Shown here: positions 1 to 7,568 of the stretch, one piece after another | Layout of the letters: the number at the start of each line of letters is the position of its first letter | How positions within the stretch are numbered: position 1 is the first letter of the stretch | Origin: JAVXTH01 sp036642795 | GTDB lineage: Bacteria > Bacillota_I > Bacilli_A > Erysipelotrichales > Erysipelotrichaceae | Direction of reading: 5' to 3' | DNA: 20,005 nucleotides | NCBI GenBank assembly: GCA_036642795.1 | Contig: JAVXTH010000024.1 | Span: forward strand, 1 to 20,005 | The notes under the pieces: generated by a model | Seen by the model: only the letters and a program-made list of their open reading frames with translations | The model's database searches: none | What the model was told of the DNA's origin: nothing | Translations under genes and position numbers: made by a program

Positions 1-176
1 GTTACCTTGCTTTATTAGCAAATGTTAAAGAAGGCAAAGTATTCAAAAAAGATGATGCAACTGTTTGGGTATGCGATATTTGTGGATACCACCATACAGG
101 ACCTGCAGCACCAGGTGCTTGCCCAGTTTGTGGATATTCTCAAGCTCACTTTGCTTTAGCTTCAGAAAATTACTAA
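1..176 (+). CDS. Rubrerythrin-like protein, C-terminal rubredoxin domain (5' partial)
   Basis: Only the last 57 codons are present; the reading frame enters from the left edge (first full codon at 3) and stops with TAA at 174-176. The visible part ends in a rubredoxin-like knuckle, CDICGY then CPVCGY, giving two CxxC pairs that would bind one iron in an Fe(Cys)4 site. The preceding stretch (LLANVKEGKVFKKDDATVW) looks like the linker that joins the four-helix diiron domain to the rubredoxin tail in rubrerythrins. Rubrerythrins are cytoplasmic peroxide reductases of anaerobes, with the rubredoxin domain relaying electrons. The diiron domain itself lies outside the window, so the full architecture (classic or reverse rubrerythrin) cannot be checked. 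A stand-alone rubredoxin-tailed protein is a less likely alternative. Confidence 0.85.
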   Translation, partial: YLALLANVKEGKVFKKDDATVWVCDICGYHHTGPAAPGACPVCGYSQAHFALASENY

Positions 177-183
177 TATATAA

Positions 184-207
184 TAGAACAGCCAAGCGGC
201 TGTTCTA
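184..207. terminator. Bidirectional hairpin between convergent genes
   Basis: A perfect 10-bp stem (TAGAACAGCC / GGCTGTTCTA) with a 4-nt AAGC loop sits 7 bases after the rubrerythrin stop and overlaps the stop codon of the converging HAD gene. The downstream tail is T-rich but broken on both strands, so termination strength is uncertain; the position between two convergent genes supports a shared terminator. Confidence 0.75.
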
Positions 208-867
208 ATTTATCCATTTTGTTAAATCAAATTGGTTGAAATCAATAATGCATGCATCAATTGCATTATTTTTTTTATACTCGATAAGGTTTTCATTGGA
301 ACACAAAGCAATGATGTTGCCGGCTTTAACTTGTGATGCAAATTCAATACCAGAAATAGAATCTTCAAAAACTAGACAATCGGATATCGATAAGTTCATT
401 GCTTTTGCACATTGAAGAAACATATCACATTTATCCTGATGGATGCCATCATCATAATAGATATGATCCCTATCAAACCATTTATTTAAGTGAAAGGATT
501 CTATAAAGAAATCGACATTTTCTTTTATGGAAGCAGTCGCAATACTAATTGGAATATTTCTTTCTTTACATTCATTAAATAAAGATTCAGCGCCAGCAAC
601 CAATTTCATAAAGCCTTTATCTTCAAGACATAGGTTACGATACATCGCTTCTTTTTGTTGTGATATTTTCTCATTCGCTTTTTCATCAATTACTTTATTT
701 AAAATCATTTCCACAATTGCTTTGTTTCTTTGGCCATGCATATGTTTTCTTTCATATTCATTTAAAGGCGTTCCCCGTAGTTGAAAACAGATTTCATTCC
801 ACGCTTCATTATGCTTTGGCCCATCAATGAATAAGGTGCCGTTAAAATCAAAAATAATTCCTTTCAT
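205..867 (-). CDS. HAD-superfamily hydrolase, beta-phosphoglucomutase-like subfamily
   Basis: A 220-residue cytoplasmic protein with a full set of HAD landmarks: motif I DFNGTL at residues 7-12 (nucleophile D7), a helical cap at about 15-85, motif II near T111/S113 (SIATAS), a lysine around K146, and motif IV EDS at 168-170 followed by SGIEFASQVKAG, which is typical of PGMB-like phosphatases and phosphomutases. The residue two after the nucleophile is Asn (N9) where most HAD phosphatases carry the Asp acid/base. Such DFNGT forms exist as a recognisable subgroup in Bacillota as far as I recall, so this is probably not a broken gene, but the chemistry may differ. The ATG shares 4 bp with the stop of the upstream glucosaminidase gene, and its ribosome binding site (GGAGG) lies inside that gene's last codons, implying translational coupling. 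The substrate cannot be deduced. Confidence 0.85.
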   Translation of the reverse strand: MKGIIFDFNGTLFIDGPKHNEAWNEICFQLRGTPLNEYERKHMHGQRNKAIVEMILNKVIDEKANEKISQQKEAMYRNLCLEDKGFMKLVAGAESLFNECKERNIPISIATASIKENVDFFIESFHLNKWFDRDHIYYDDGIHQDKCDMFLQCAKAMNLSISDCLVFEDSISGIEFASQVKAGNIIALCSNENLIEYKKNNAIDACIIDFNQFDLTKWIN

Positions 868-2450
868 CGTTTTCCTCCTACATAAGAACTATGTAGATAA
901 CCAATGCTGTTATTCTTTACATAGAGTCCTTTATCACTTAACAAGTGTTCATTATCAATATTCGCATCACTTTGGATTTCAATCCATTCATCGTTACCAT
1001 CCATTGATTCGCCTTTGACTTTCTTTCTTGTTAAGACAAAAGAAGGCGAGTTTTTAGTAGTTCGATATAATAAAGTGCTCTTACGAGTTGCTTGTGAATA
1101 GATGGGAATACTCTGATTTTGAAGCATCAGAATTGATTCATTGTTATGATCTTTATTGCCTAAGACTTTGTCAAAGCTACGATAATAAGCAGCCGCTTTT
1201 TCTCCCCAATAAGGATCGGAGGCATAGCGTACATTCAAGCCACTGTTTTTATCCCCAAAGTAACCCCCAAAATATCGATTATCAGAACTATCCATACAAA
1301 TACTTAAATCAGTGCCATCGGTAAATCCATCACATGGATTTAAATAGCCAAGTGATAGAAATAATCTTGCATGTATTTCGATACTATCGCCAACCGATTT
1401 ATATTTATTGGCACTAGCTCCAGGACTTGCATCATAAGCAGCATGACCAAATAAATTATTATTTTCAAAAGCAATCGAGCTACGTCCAAAATCACTTTCA
1501 TTACAAGCAAGGGCAAACATCATTATCGCATTCACTCCGTATTTATTTTGATTCGCAATGAAATTCTTTCCTTGATGAAACAATTGAGAGTGATTACTGA
1601 CATCATTTGCCTTTTTTAATTTCCCATTAAAACCAAGATAGTTTTCAATATACCAATTAATATTATCTTTTGTATAATGACTTAAACTTCGATGAGTTAA
1701 ATATTGATAATAATTAATATGTGGTTGTTGTGCATTCACACTATGAACAAAAGTATTATTTCGATAATCATCAATCATCTCTGGATATCGTTCATAAAAA
1801 TAATGAGCATCATAGCTATAATAAATAGGAGCTACAAAAGAATTCGTTGCTTCGCCAATATCAATTGATATATTATAAGTATCATTAAGTAGATTGGTAG
1901 TTCCTTTATGGATTAAAGAGCCATTTTCAACCACATAATGATTTAAACTCTTAACCTCATTTTGATCATAGTAATTATATAATTTCACATCACTTGTTTT
2001 AACCCAACCAGTAGCACCACTTAACTTAAATTTAAATAAAGAAGCATCTTCATTTGTCTCCAGATAAGCGCCATCACTTCCATAACAGCCATTTGTATAT
2101 CCATTTAACTTACTGTTCTCATAAGTAAAAGCTGTATTAAGATCGCAAGCATCGCTTTTAAATGAAAGGACACCATAACGTATGGCTAGTAGTTCATTTC
2201 CTTTTAATATCGCAGGATTAAACTGATTCTCTTTTATTAGTTGATCATAAGATTGCTTCGCTTGGGTAAAGTTTTGATAATAATGAAGAGTTGTTTTATT
2301 ATTATCTTTATCATAATTCACAACTTCATACGTAACAGGAGTTGCTTTAAAAGCGACAAAACATAACAGCATCATAATTCCTACCCCACTTAATATCATG
2401 ATTTGTAGGGGACTAAGACTATATTTTTTATAGCGTTTTCTTTTTGTCAT
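864..2450 (-). CDS. Membrane-anchored glucosaminidase-domain peptidoglycan hydrolase with C-terminal SH3-like domain
   Basis: I place the start at the ATG at 2450 (528 aa), not at the in-frame ATG at 2465: a GGGAGG ribosome binding site (plus-strand CCTCCC 2457-2462) is 7 nt before 2450, while 2465 has none. A basic N-terminus (TKRKRYKK) is followed by one membrane helix at about 16-35, so the rest is extracytoplasmic. The region of about residues 290-428 matches a glucosaminidase (LytG/Auto-type) domain: ALACNESDFGRS with the probable catalytic Glu at 318, then NNLFGHAAYD, and the family's late motif YASDPYWGEKAAAYY. The last roughly 85 residues (IPIYSQATRKSTLLYR ... IGYLHSSYV) look like a bacterial SH3 domain for wall binding. 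The approximately 250 residues between the helix and the catalytic domain are not recognised beyond a possible SH3-like GWVKTSDVKLY near 148-158. It likely cleaves glycan strands in cell-wall turnover. The gene is co-transcribed with the HAD gene. Confidence 0.85.
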   Translation of the reverse strand: MTKRKRYKKYSLSPLQIMILSGVGIMMLLCFVAFKATPVTYEVVNYDKDNNKTTLHYYQNFTQAKQSYDQLIKENQFNPAILKGNELLAIRYGVLSFKSDACDLNTAFTYENSKLNGYTNGCYGSDGAYLETNEDASLFKFKLSGATGWVKTSDVKLYNYYDQNEVKSLNHYVVENGSLIHKGTTNLLNDTYNISIDIGEATNSFVAPIYYSYDAHYFYERYPEMIDDYRNNTFVHSVNAQQPHINYYQYLTHRSLSHYTKDNINWYIENYLGFNGKLKKANDVSNHSQLFHQGKNFIANQNKYGVNAIMMFALACNESDFGRSSIAFENNNLFGHAAYDASPGASANKYKSVGDSIEIHARLFLSLGYLNPCDGFTDGTDLSICMDSSDNRYFGGYFGDKNSGLNVRYASDPYWGEKAAAYYRSFDKVLGNKDHNNESILMLQNQSIPIYSQATRKSTLLYRTTKNSPSFVLTRKKVKGESMDGNDEWIEIQSDANIDNEHLLSDKGLYVKNNSIGYLHSSYVGGKR

Positions 2451-2487
2451 AAGGCGGCCTCCCATATCTATTGCTTATTCTACCTTA

Positions 2488-2493
2488 ATTATA
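2488..2493 (-). promoter_or_regulatory. Candidate -10 box for the glucosaminidase-HAD operon
   Basis: A perfect TATAAT on the minus strand lies 37 nt upstream of the chosen ATG at 2450, inside the 134-bp divergent intergenic region. I do not see a convincing -35 at 16-18 bp, so this is a weak promoter call based on the -10 alone. Confidence 0.35.
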
Positions 2494-2584
2494 TAAAAAT
2501 AGAAAGAATTCTTACAGTTCTATCATAATAGATTGTTGTTGAGCAACATCAAAAAAAATTCATAGTATAGCGTAGGTGAATTTT

Positions 2585-3580
2585 ATGAATTTATTTGTTT
2601 ATCAACATTTATGTTATCTTGCCTATTTTGATGTCTTAAAAGATGCACTACCGCTATCTGTAAATCAGCTTGCAACATTTTATTTAAAGAATAAAAAATA
2701 TCGTAACGATCGATTCTTAATTGAAATGGCTACAAGTTTATATCAAGATTATTGGATTATGGATTATGTGAATGATAATAAAAAAAGTGGGCTAGTTTTA
2801 TATAAAATAAGTCATAAGCAAGATACGATCCTTTGTTTTAGAGGAAGTGAAAGTGGTCAAACATCAAAAAAAGATGGTTGGCAAGACTGGGAAGATAATT
2901 TAGATACTTTATTTGAAGTCGCAACCAATCAACAAACACAAGCGTTAATCTATATCAATCGGTTAGTCTGTGATCCTTTGATATTATGTGGACATTCCAA
3001 AGGTGGCAATCTTGCATTATATTGTGCGCTTAAAATAAAAGGGGAAAACCTCGCTTGTGTGTCTCAAGTGATTACGTTTAATGCGCCTGGAATTTCGATG
3101 TATTTAAAGAAACAAAATGCGGATCGAATTCAATATTTAAGAAAGAATCAGCTAGTTTATCAAATTGAAAATGAATATGATTTAGTTTCTTCTTTATTCT
3201 TACCCATTGCGGATCCTTTTTATGTGAAGTCAAAAAACAAGATAACGATTGATACAATCAAGAAAGCTCATCAATTAGATAATTATAAAGAGAGTGGCAA
3301 AGGCTTTGTTTATGTTGATCATAAAAAACCAATCGCAATTCATACGTATCTATTGTTTAATGAACTGCTTAATCTTCTTCCTAAAGAAAACATAAGAATG
3401 CTGATTCAACCTATTTACTATTACTTCTATTTTGAAACAAGTGAAGATGAATTAGTTAGAAAAATACAATTAAATATTAATTATTATCATAAACTACTTC
3501 ATTGGTATGAAGTATTAGATAAATCAATCATTCGTTATAAGTATATTACACATAAGCATCTCTCTAAAATAATGAAATAG
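2585..3580 (+). CDS. Mbeg1-like (DUF2974) alpha/beta-hydrolase fold protein
   Basis: A 331-residue protein. The ATG at 2585 is preferred over an in-frame GTG at 2576, because the AGGTGA ribosome binding site (2574-2579) overlaps that GTG and sits 5 nt before the ATG. The DUF2974/Mbeg1 pattern is visible: a conserved start (VYQHLCYLAYFDVL), the strand DTILCFRGSE, then the nucleophile elbow GHSKGG with Ser at about 138. Candidate acid and base are the Asp in ENEYDLVSSLF and the His in IAIHTYLLF. The family is widespread in Bacillota, is predicted to be a lipase/esterase-like serine hydrolase, and has no settled substrate. There is no signal peptide, so it is probably cytoplasmic. The gene stands alone, divergent from the glucosaminidase and followed by a separate promoter for pheA. 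The fold is well supported; the substrate is unknown. Confidence 0.8.
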   Translation: MNLFVYQHLCYLAYFDVLKDALPLSVNQLATFYLKNKKYRNDRFLIEMATSLYQDYWIMDYVNDNKKSGLVLYKISHKQDTILCFRGSESGQTSKKDGWQDWEDNLDTLFEVATNQQTQALIYINRLVCDPLILCGHSKGGNLALYCALKIKGENLACVSQVITFNAPGISMYLKKQNADRIQYLRKNQLVYQIENEYDLVSSLFLPIADPFYVKSKNKITIDTIKKAHQLDNYKESGKGFVYVDHKKPIAIHTYLLFNELLNLLPKENIRMLIQPIYYYFYFETSEDELVRKIQLNINYYHKLLHWYEVLDKSIIRYKYITHKHLSKIMK

Positions 3581-3593
3581 TAATTCTATTTTA
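3573..3593 (+). terminator. Weak AT-rich hairpin at the end of the Mbeg1-like gene
   Basis: TGAAATAG and CTATTTTA form an 8-bp stem (one G-U) around a 5-nt loop, overlapping the stop codon. It lacks a clean U-run and is AT-rich, so it would be a weak terminator at best. Confidence 0.3.
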
Positions 3594-3611
3594 GATATTT
3601 CAGTAAAGCAT

Positions 3612-3640
3612 TTGTAAGCAGATATGTTATGAGTTATAAT
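3612..3640 (+). promoter_or_regulatory. Sigma-A-type promoter for pheA
   Basis: TTGTAA (3612-3617) and a perfect TATAAT (3635-3640) are separated by 17 bp. The -10 lies 25 bp before the pheA start codon, leaving a very short leader. There is therefore no room for a T-box or other long attenuator, which are common controls of aromatic amino acid genes in this phylum. Confidence 0.75.
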
Positions 3641-3665
3641 TATAAAAATGGAAAGAGGGCTATCT

Positions 3666-4745
3666 ATGGATCAATTAAAAGCTGCACGTGAAAAGATAAA
3701 TGAAGTCGATGCGCAAATGGCTAAATTATTTGTTGAACGAATGCAAGCAGTGAAAGAAGTTATTGATTATAAGAAAGAACATAATTTAGAAATATTAGAT
3801 ACTTCTAGAGAACAAGAAGTGATTCGCAATAATTTAAAATTAATTGATGATGAAGAGCTTAAAGATTACTATGAAGCTTATTTAAAAGAATTAATGATGT
3901 TATCAAAGCAATATCAACGAACGTTGGTAGATGATATTGTGGTAGCGTATCAAGGAGTAAAAGGGGCATTTTCTCATATTGCTGCCACTTCTTTATTTCA
4001 TAATAATAAATGTGTCGCAATTGAATCATTTGATGAAGTATTTCAAAAAGTAGATCAAGGGGAATGCACATATGGAGTAATCCCGTTTGAAAATTCTTAT
4101 ACAGGAGAAATTGGTGAAGTATTAGATTTATTATTAAAATATGATGTTCATATAAATCGCATGTATGATTTAAAGATTGAACAAAACTTATTAGGAACAA
4201 TCGATTCAAAACTAGAGGATATTAAACAAGTATATTCAAAAGATCAAGCAATTTATCAATCGAAACAATTCTTGAATGGTCGTGGATTTGAATTAATTGC
4301 TTATCCAAATACTGCACTTGCGGCAAAGTTTGTAAGTGAACAAAAGGATAAACATAAGGCAGCCATCGCATCCATTGAAACAGCGAAACTTTATGGGTTG
4401 AAGGTATTAGCTCAACATATTAATACGAGCAATGAAAATACGACTCGTTTCATTGTGATTAGTAAAGAAAAAATAGCGAGTGGGACAAGCTTTAATTTAT
4501 TATTTACACTTCATCATAATGTTGGAACACTTGCGAAGATCATGGAAATGATTGCGGAAAAAGGCTTTAATATGGAAAGTATAAAATCACGTTCTTTACA
4601 TAATAAACCATGGGAATATTATTTCTATGTTGAATTAGCCGGAGATGCGTTAAGCAGTAAAAGTAGTGAATTATTTGAGTGTTTAAAAGCAAACTGTGAG
4701 ATGTTTAAATTGTTAGGATCTTATACAAAAGAAGGGAATGATTAG
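3666..4745 (+). CDS. pheA: Bifunctional chorismate mutase / prephenate dehydratase (P-protein)
   Basis: A 359-residue three-domain enzyme that turns chorismate into prephenate and then phenylpyruvate, the precursor of phenylalanine. I use the ATG at 3666 because AGAGGG is 6 nt upstream of it; the in-frame ATG at 3648 has no such site. Residues 1-85 are an AroQ chorismate mutase: R8, R25, K36, D45, R48 and E49 line up with E. coli R11, R28, K39, D48, R51 and E52. Residues 92-266 are the dehydratase, starting VAYQGVKGAFSH and ending with the signature NTTRF (258-262). Residues 275-355 are an ACT domain for feedback control by phenylalanine. There the usual ESRP motif reads KSRS (307-310), although the following WEYYFYVEL is conserved. 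The stop codon directly abuts the aminotransferase ATG, which would supply the last step. Confidence 0.95.
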   Translation: MDQLKAAREKINEVDAQMAKLFVERMQAVKEVIDYKKEHNLEILDTSREQEVIRNNLKLIDDEELKDYYEAYLKELMMLSKQYQRTLVDDIVVAYQGVKGAFSHIAATSLFHNNKCVAIESFDEVFQKVDQGECTYGVIPFENSYTGEIGEVLDLLLKYDVHINRMYDLKIEQNLLGTIDSKLEDIKQVYSKDQAIYQSKQFLNGRGFELIAYPNTALAAKFVSEQKDKHKAAIASIETAKLYGLKVLAQHINTSNENTTRFIVISKEKIASGTSFNLLFTLHHNVGTLAKIMEMIAEKGFNMESIKSRSLHNKPWEYYFYVELAGDALSSKSSELFECLKANCEMFKLLGSYTKEGND

Positions 4746-5981
4746 ATGAGTTTCGTTAAGAATCGTGTCGATGTTACACCGATTGAAGATACAGTATTTG
4801 CGATTGTAAAGAAAGCAAAAGCAGCGATTGCTCTTTATGGTGATGACAAAGTAGTGAATGCAACGATTGGTTCTTTGTTTAATGAAGAAGGTAGAATCGT
4901 AGCATATGACAGTGTGTTTCATCATTATGATGAAATAAAAAAAGAAGTAAAAGCAGCTTATGCGGCAAGTTTTGTTGGAAATGATTCTTATCGTGATCAA
5001 GTATATACATGGGTTTGTGGTAATGCCGAAGTAAAACTTGCCCATAGTGTTATCGCAACACCAGGTGGAACAGGAGCTGTTTCTTTATCTTTTAATGAGT
5101 TACTTGATGAAGGAGATTGTGTCATCCTTCCAAGCATTGCATGGGGTTCTTATAGTTTAATGGCAAGTATGCATAATTTATCCGTTGAAAAATATGATTT
5201 ATTTGATGGAGATAGTTTTAATCTAACTTCTTTTAAAGAAACCTGTTTAAAAGTCTTGAAACATCAAAAAAAATTATTAGTTGTTATTAACGATCCTTGT
5301 CATAACCCAACCGGTTATTCACTTACCATCGAAGAGTGGGAAGCAATCATTGAATTTCTTAATGAATGTGGAAAACAAGCACCGGTTGTAATTTTAAATG
5401 ATATTGCCTATATTGATTATGCTTATCACGGGGATACAACACGTAAATATTTAGAAACAATGAATAAAATGAGTCATAATGTTATGTGTGTTGTTGCCTT
5501 TAGTTGTAGTAAAACAATGACATCTTATGGACTTCGTTGTGGTGCTGCCTTAATTCTAGCGCAAGATCAACAAAGTGTGCGTGAAGTAGAAATTGTGTTT
5601 GAAAAGACTGCTAGAGCACTTTGGTCAAATATATCAAATTCAGCTATGGAGAATTTTACGTATGTGACAACCGTTTTAAAAGAGGAGTACTTAAAAGAAA
5701 AAGATATATATGTTGATTTGTTATATAAGCGATCGCATTTATTCCTAGAAGAAGCAAAGCAGCATCACCTTGCTTGTTATCCTTATAAAGAAGGATTCTT
5801 TGTGACGATCAAAATTGAAGATAATGAATTAAGAGATCGTTATCATGAAGCTTTAATGGATCAATTAATCTTTAGTGTTAAAGTTAATAAAGGGATCCGA
5901 GTTGCTATTTGTTCCTTACCAATCAAAAAGTGTGAAGGACTTGCTTTAAAAATGGCAGAAATACTGAGAAGTTGTTCCTAA
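4746..5981 (+). CDS. Class I/II PLP-dependent aminotransferase, probably aromatic amino acid transaminase
   Basis: A 411-residue fold-type I aminotransferase. The PLP site is complete: GGTG (108-110 region) for phosphate binding, HNPTG with Asn187, NDIAY with Asp219 and Tyr222, the Schiff-base lysine K256 in FSCSKTMTSYGLR with Arg264, and a late RVAICSLP giving the carboxylate-binding Arg. Its start codon follows the pheA stop with no gap, and AGAAGGGA lies at the end of pheA, so the two are translated as a unit. The coupling strongly suggests that it converts phenylpyruvate (and perhaps hydroxyphenylpyruvate) to phenylalanine (tyrosine) in the cytoplasm. Specificity is inferred from context; an aspartate or broad-specificity transaminase is the main alternative. 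A terminator follows immediately. Confidence 0.88.
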   Translation: MSFVKNRVDVTPIEDTVFAIVKKAKAAIALYGDDKVVNATIGSLFNEEGRIVAYDSVFHHYDEIKKEVKAAYAASFVGNDSYRDQVYTWVCGNAEVKLAHSVIATPGGTGAVSLSFNELLDEGDCVILPSIAWGSYSLMASMHNLSVEKYDLFDGDSFNLTSFKETCLKVLKHQKKLLVVINDPCHNPTGYSLTIEEWEAIIEFLNECGKQAPVVILNDIAYIDYAYHGDTTRKYLETMNKMSHNVMCVVAFSCSKTMTSYGLRCGAALILAQDQQSVREVEIVFEKTARALWSNISNSAMENFTYVTTVLKEEYLKEKDIYVDLLYKRSHLFLEEAKQHHLACYPYKEGFFVTIKIEDNELRDRYHEALMDQLIFSVKVNKGIRVAICSLPIKKCEGLALKMAEILRSCS

Positions 5982-5996
5982 GGAATGACTTTTTTT
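5970..5996 (+). terminator. Intrinsic terminator of the pheA-aminotransferase operon
   Basis: AGTTGTTCC and GGAATGACT form a 9-bp stem (two G-U pairs) around a TAA loop, followed by six T. The loop is the aminotransferase stop codon itself, so the 5' arm is coding sequence. The 3' arm also contributes to the -35 region of the next promoter. Confidence 0.85.
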
Positions 5997-6014
5997 CTTT
6001 ATTAATGATATAAT
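5985..6014 (+). promoter_or_regulatory. Promoter for the dtd-folD operon, overlapping the terminator
   Basis: ATGACT (5985-5990, 4 of 6 to consensus) and a perfect TATAAT (6009-6014) are 18 bp apart. The -35 lies in the 3' arm of the preceding terminator stem, a compact back-to-back arrangement. Confidence 0.6.
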
Positions 6015-6043
6015 GTCTAGGACGAATTGAAGGTAGGGATTGG

Positions 6044-6502
6044 ATGAAAGTTATTATGCAAAGAGTGAGCCACGCTCGCGTTGAAGTTGATGATCATGTG
6101 GTAGGAGAAATTAAAAAAGGTTATATGTTTTTAGTTGGAATTGCACCGGATGATACGATTGAAATAATAAAAAAAGTCGCAAAGAAATGTATTGAACTTA
6201 GAATCTTTGATGATGAAGCAGGAAAGATGAATAAAAGCATTAAAGATGTCAATGGTGCGATTCTTTCCATTTCCCAATTTACTTTATTTGCGGATTATCG
6301 AAAAGGGCGTCGACCTGGTTTTAATAAAGGTGCGCAACCGACTTTCGCAAGTGAAATGTATGATGCTTTTAATGAGGAATTAAGAAGTTATGATGTTGAA
6401 GTGGAAACAGGTATCTTTGGTGCTGATATGAAATGTGAATTATGTAACGATGGACCAGTTACCATTATTATGGATAGTGATGAATTAGGGGAGCTTGTAT
6501 GA
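6044..6502 (+). CDS. dtd: D-aminoacyl-tRNA deacylase
   Basis: A 152-residue enzyme of typical DTD length that hydrolyses D-amino acids (and glycine mischarged on tRNA-Ala) off tRNA, protecting translation. Both DTD hallmarks are present: SQFTLFADYRKGRRPGF starting at residue 77, and the GPVT motif at 137-140, which carries the Gly-cisPro used for chiral proofreading. The N-terminus MKVIMQRVSHARVEV is standard. The ribosome binding site is AGGTAGGG at about 6031-6038. The stop overlaps the folD start by 4 bp (ATGA), making this the first gene of a tightly coupled group. Confidence 0.96.
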   Translation: MKVIMQRVSHARVEVDDHVVGEIKKGYMFLVGIAPDDTIEIIKKVAKKCIELRIFDDEAGKMNKSIKDVNGAILSISQFTLFADYRKGRRPGFNKGAQPTFASEMYDAFNEELRSYDVEVETGIFGADMKCELCNDGPVTIIMDSDELGELV

Positions 6503-7365
6503 GTGAAATAATATATGGCAATGAAGTTGCCAAGTTAATGAAAGAAAATATGAAAAACGAAATTGCAACGATGAAGCAAAAAGGGTTAAGAGTTCCATGC
6601 TTAGTCGTGGTATTAGTAGGGGATCATAGTGCTAGTATGTCCTATATTAAAGGGAAAGAAAAAGCCTGTGATTTTGTTGGAATGGAAAGTCGTTTGGTAT
6701 GTTTAGATGAAACGATAAGTGAAGAGGAATTAGTAAAAAAACTTCATGAATTAAATAACGATCAAAGCGTAGATGGTATTCTACTTCAGTTCCCATTACC
6801 AAAACATATGAATGAGGCTTATGTGCTTCAAGCAATCGATCCAAGTAAAGATGTCGATGGCGTTCATCCAAGTAATATCGGTAAGATGATGATGCAAATT
6901 GATACGTTTCTACCATGTACCCCACATGGAATTATGGTTTTATTAAAAAGCATTGGTTATGATGATTTAAGTGGTAAAAGTGCTGTGGTGATTGGTAGAA
7001 GTAATATTGTAGGAAAACCGATTGCTCAACTATTACTAAATAAGAATGCTACCGTTACAATATGTCATTCAAGAACAAAAGAGATTGAAGCAATTTGTAG
7101 GGAAGCTGATATTTTAGTAGTAGCGATAGGCAAAGCCAAGTTTGTTAAAAAACAATGGATCAAAGAAGGCGCTGTTGTGATTGATGTTGGCGTTAATATG
7201 GATGAAAATAACAAACTTTGTGGCGATGTTGATTTTGATGACGTGATTGAAAAGGTTGCTTATATCACACCAGTTCCTAAAGGGGTGGGACCAATGACAA
7301 TTACGATGTTATTAGAGAATACAATGAAAGCTTATAAGCAAAACAAGGAAAGGAGAAGAGGATGA
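6499..7365 (+). CDS. folD: Bifunctional methylenetetrahydrofolate dehydrogenase / methenyltetrahydrofolate cyclohydrolase
   Basis: A 288-residue FolD that interconverts 5,10-methylene-, methenyl- and 10-formyl-tetrahydrofolate with NADP(H), feeding purine and formyl-methionine synthesis in the cytoplasm. The catalytic segment SYIKGKEKAC gives Tyr49 and Lys53 at the positions of the E. coli Tyr50/Lys54 pair. DGILLQFPLP and KDVDGVHPSNIG are the folate-site motifs. VIGRSNIVGKPIAQLLL is the Rossmann cofactor loop, and TPVPKGVGPMTITMLLENT is the C-terminal signature. It overlaps dtd by 4 bp at its start (GGGGAG ribosome binding site inside dtd) and the DUF951 gene by 4 bp at its end. Nothing unusual is seen in the active site. 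Confidence 0.97.
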   Translation: MSEIIYGNEVAKLMKENMKNEIATMKQKGLRVPCLVVVLVGDHSASMSYIKGKEKACDFVGMESRLVCLDETISEEELVKKLHELNNDQSVDGILLQFPLPKHMNEAYVLQAIDPSKDVDGVHPSNIGKMMMQIDTFLPCTPHGIMVLLKSIGYDDLSGKSAVVIGRSNIVGKPIAQLLLNKNATVTICHSRTKEIEAICREADILVVAIGKAKFVKKQWIKEGAVVIDVGVNMDENNKLCGDVDFDDVIEKVAYITPVPKGVGPMTITMLLENTMKAYKQNKERRRG

Positions 7366-7568
7366 ATACACCCGAGTATGATTTAAATGATATTGTGGAA
7401 ATGAAGAAATCACATCCATGTAAGAAATCAAAGTATTGGAAGATTATTCGAATGGGTGCGGATATTCGTATCAAATGCTTAGGTTGTGGAACTTCCGTCT
7501 TATTTCCAAGAACAGAATTTGAAAAGAAATTAAAGAAAGTGATTGAAAGATCAAGTGAGGAGAGCTAA
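7362..7568 (+). CDS. DUF951 family small protein (YyzM-like)
   Basis: A 68-residue protein of the DUF951 family, found across Bacillota; B. subtilis YyzM is a member and its gene neighbours the ychF homologue yyaF. Visible features are DIVEMKKSHPC near the start, then IIRMGADIRIKCLGCG. Three cysteines (one in HPC, two in CLGC) and a His make a small metal-binding or thiol site plausible. The C-terminus is basic and helical (EKKLKKVIERSS). The function is unknown; the size and fold suggest a nucleic-acid or ribosome-associated protein, but that is inference. It overlaps folD by 4 bp, and its TAA shares one base with the next ATG. Its nearness to ychF, with a dehydrogenase gene between, preserves a common Bacillota neighbourhood. 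Confidence 0.88.
   Translation: MNTPEYDLNDIVEMKKSHPCKKSKYWKIIRMGADIRIKCLGCGTSVLFPRTEFEKKLKKVIERSSEES

Noticed and set aside
527..1324. Several plus-strand frames opposite the HAD and glucosaminidase genes
   Set aside because: They are antisense to well-supported genes and resemble no known protein; the sequences look like reverse-frame products of coding DNA.
2534..2548. TGTTG/CAACA inverted repeat in the glucosaminidase-Mbeg1 divergent region
   Set aside because: Five base pairs in AT-rich DNA with no clear promoter relationship; expected by chance.
3581..3665. T-box or other amino acid attenuator before pheA
   Set aside because: Only about 20 bases lie between the predicted transcription start and the start codon, too few for a T-box, and no terminator hairpin is present.
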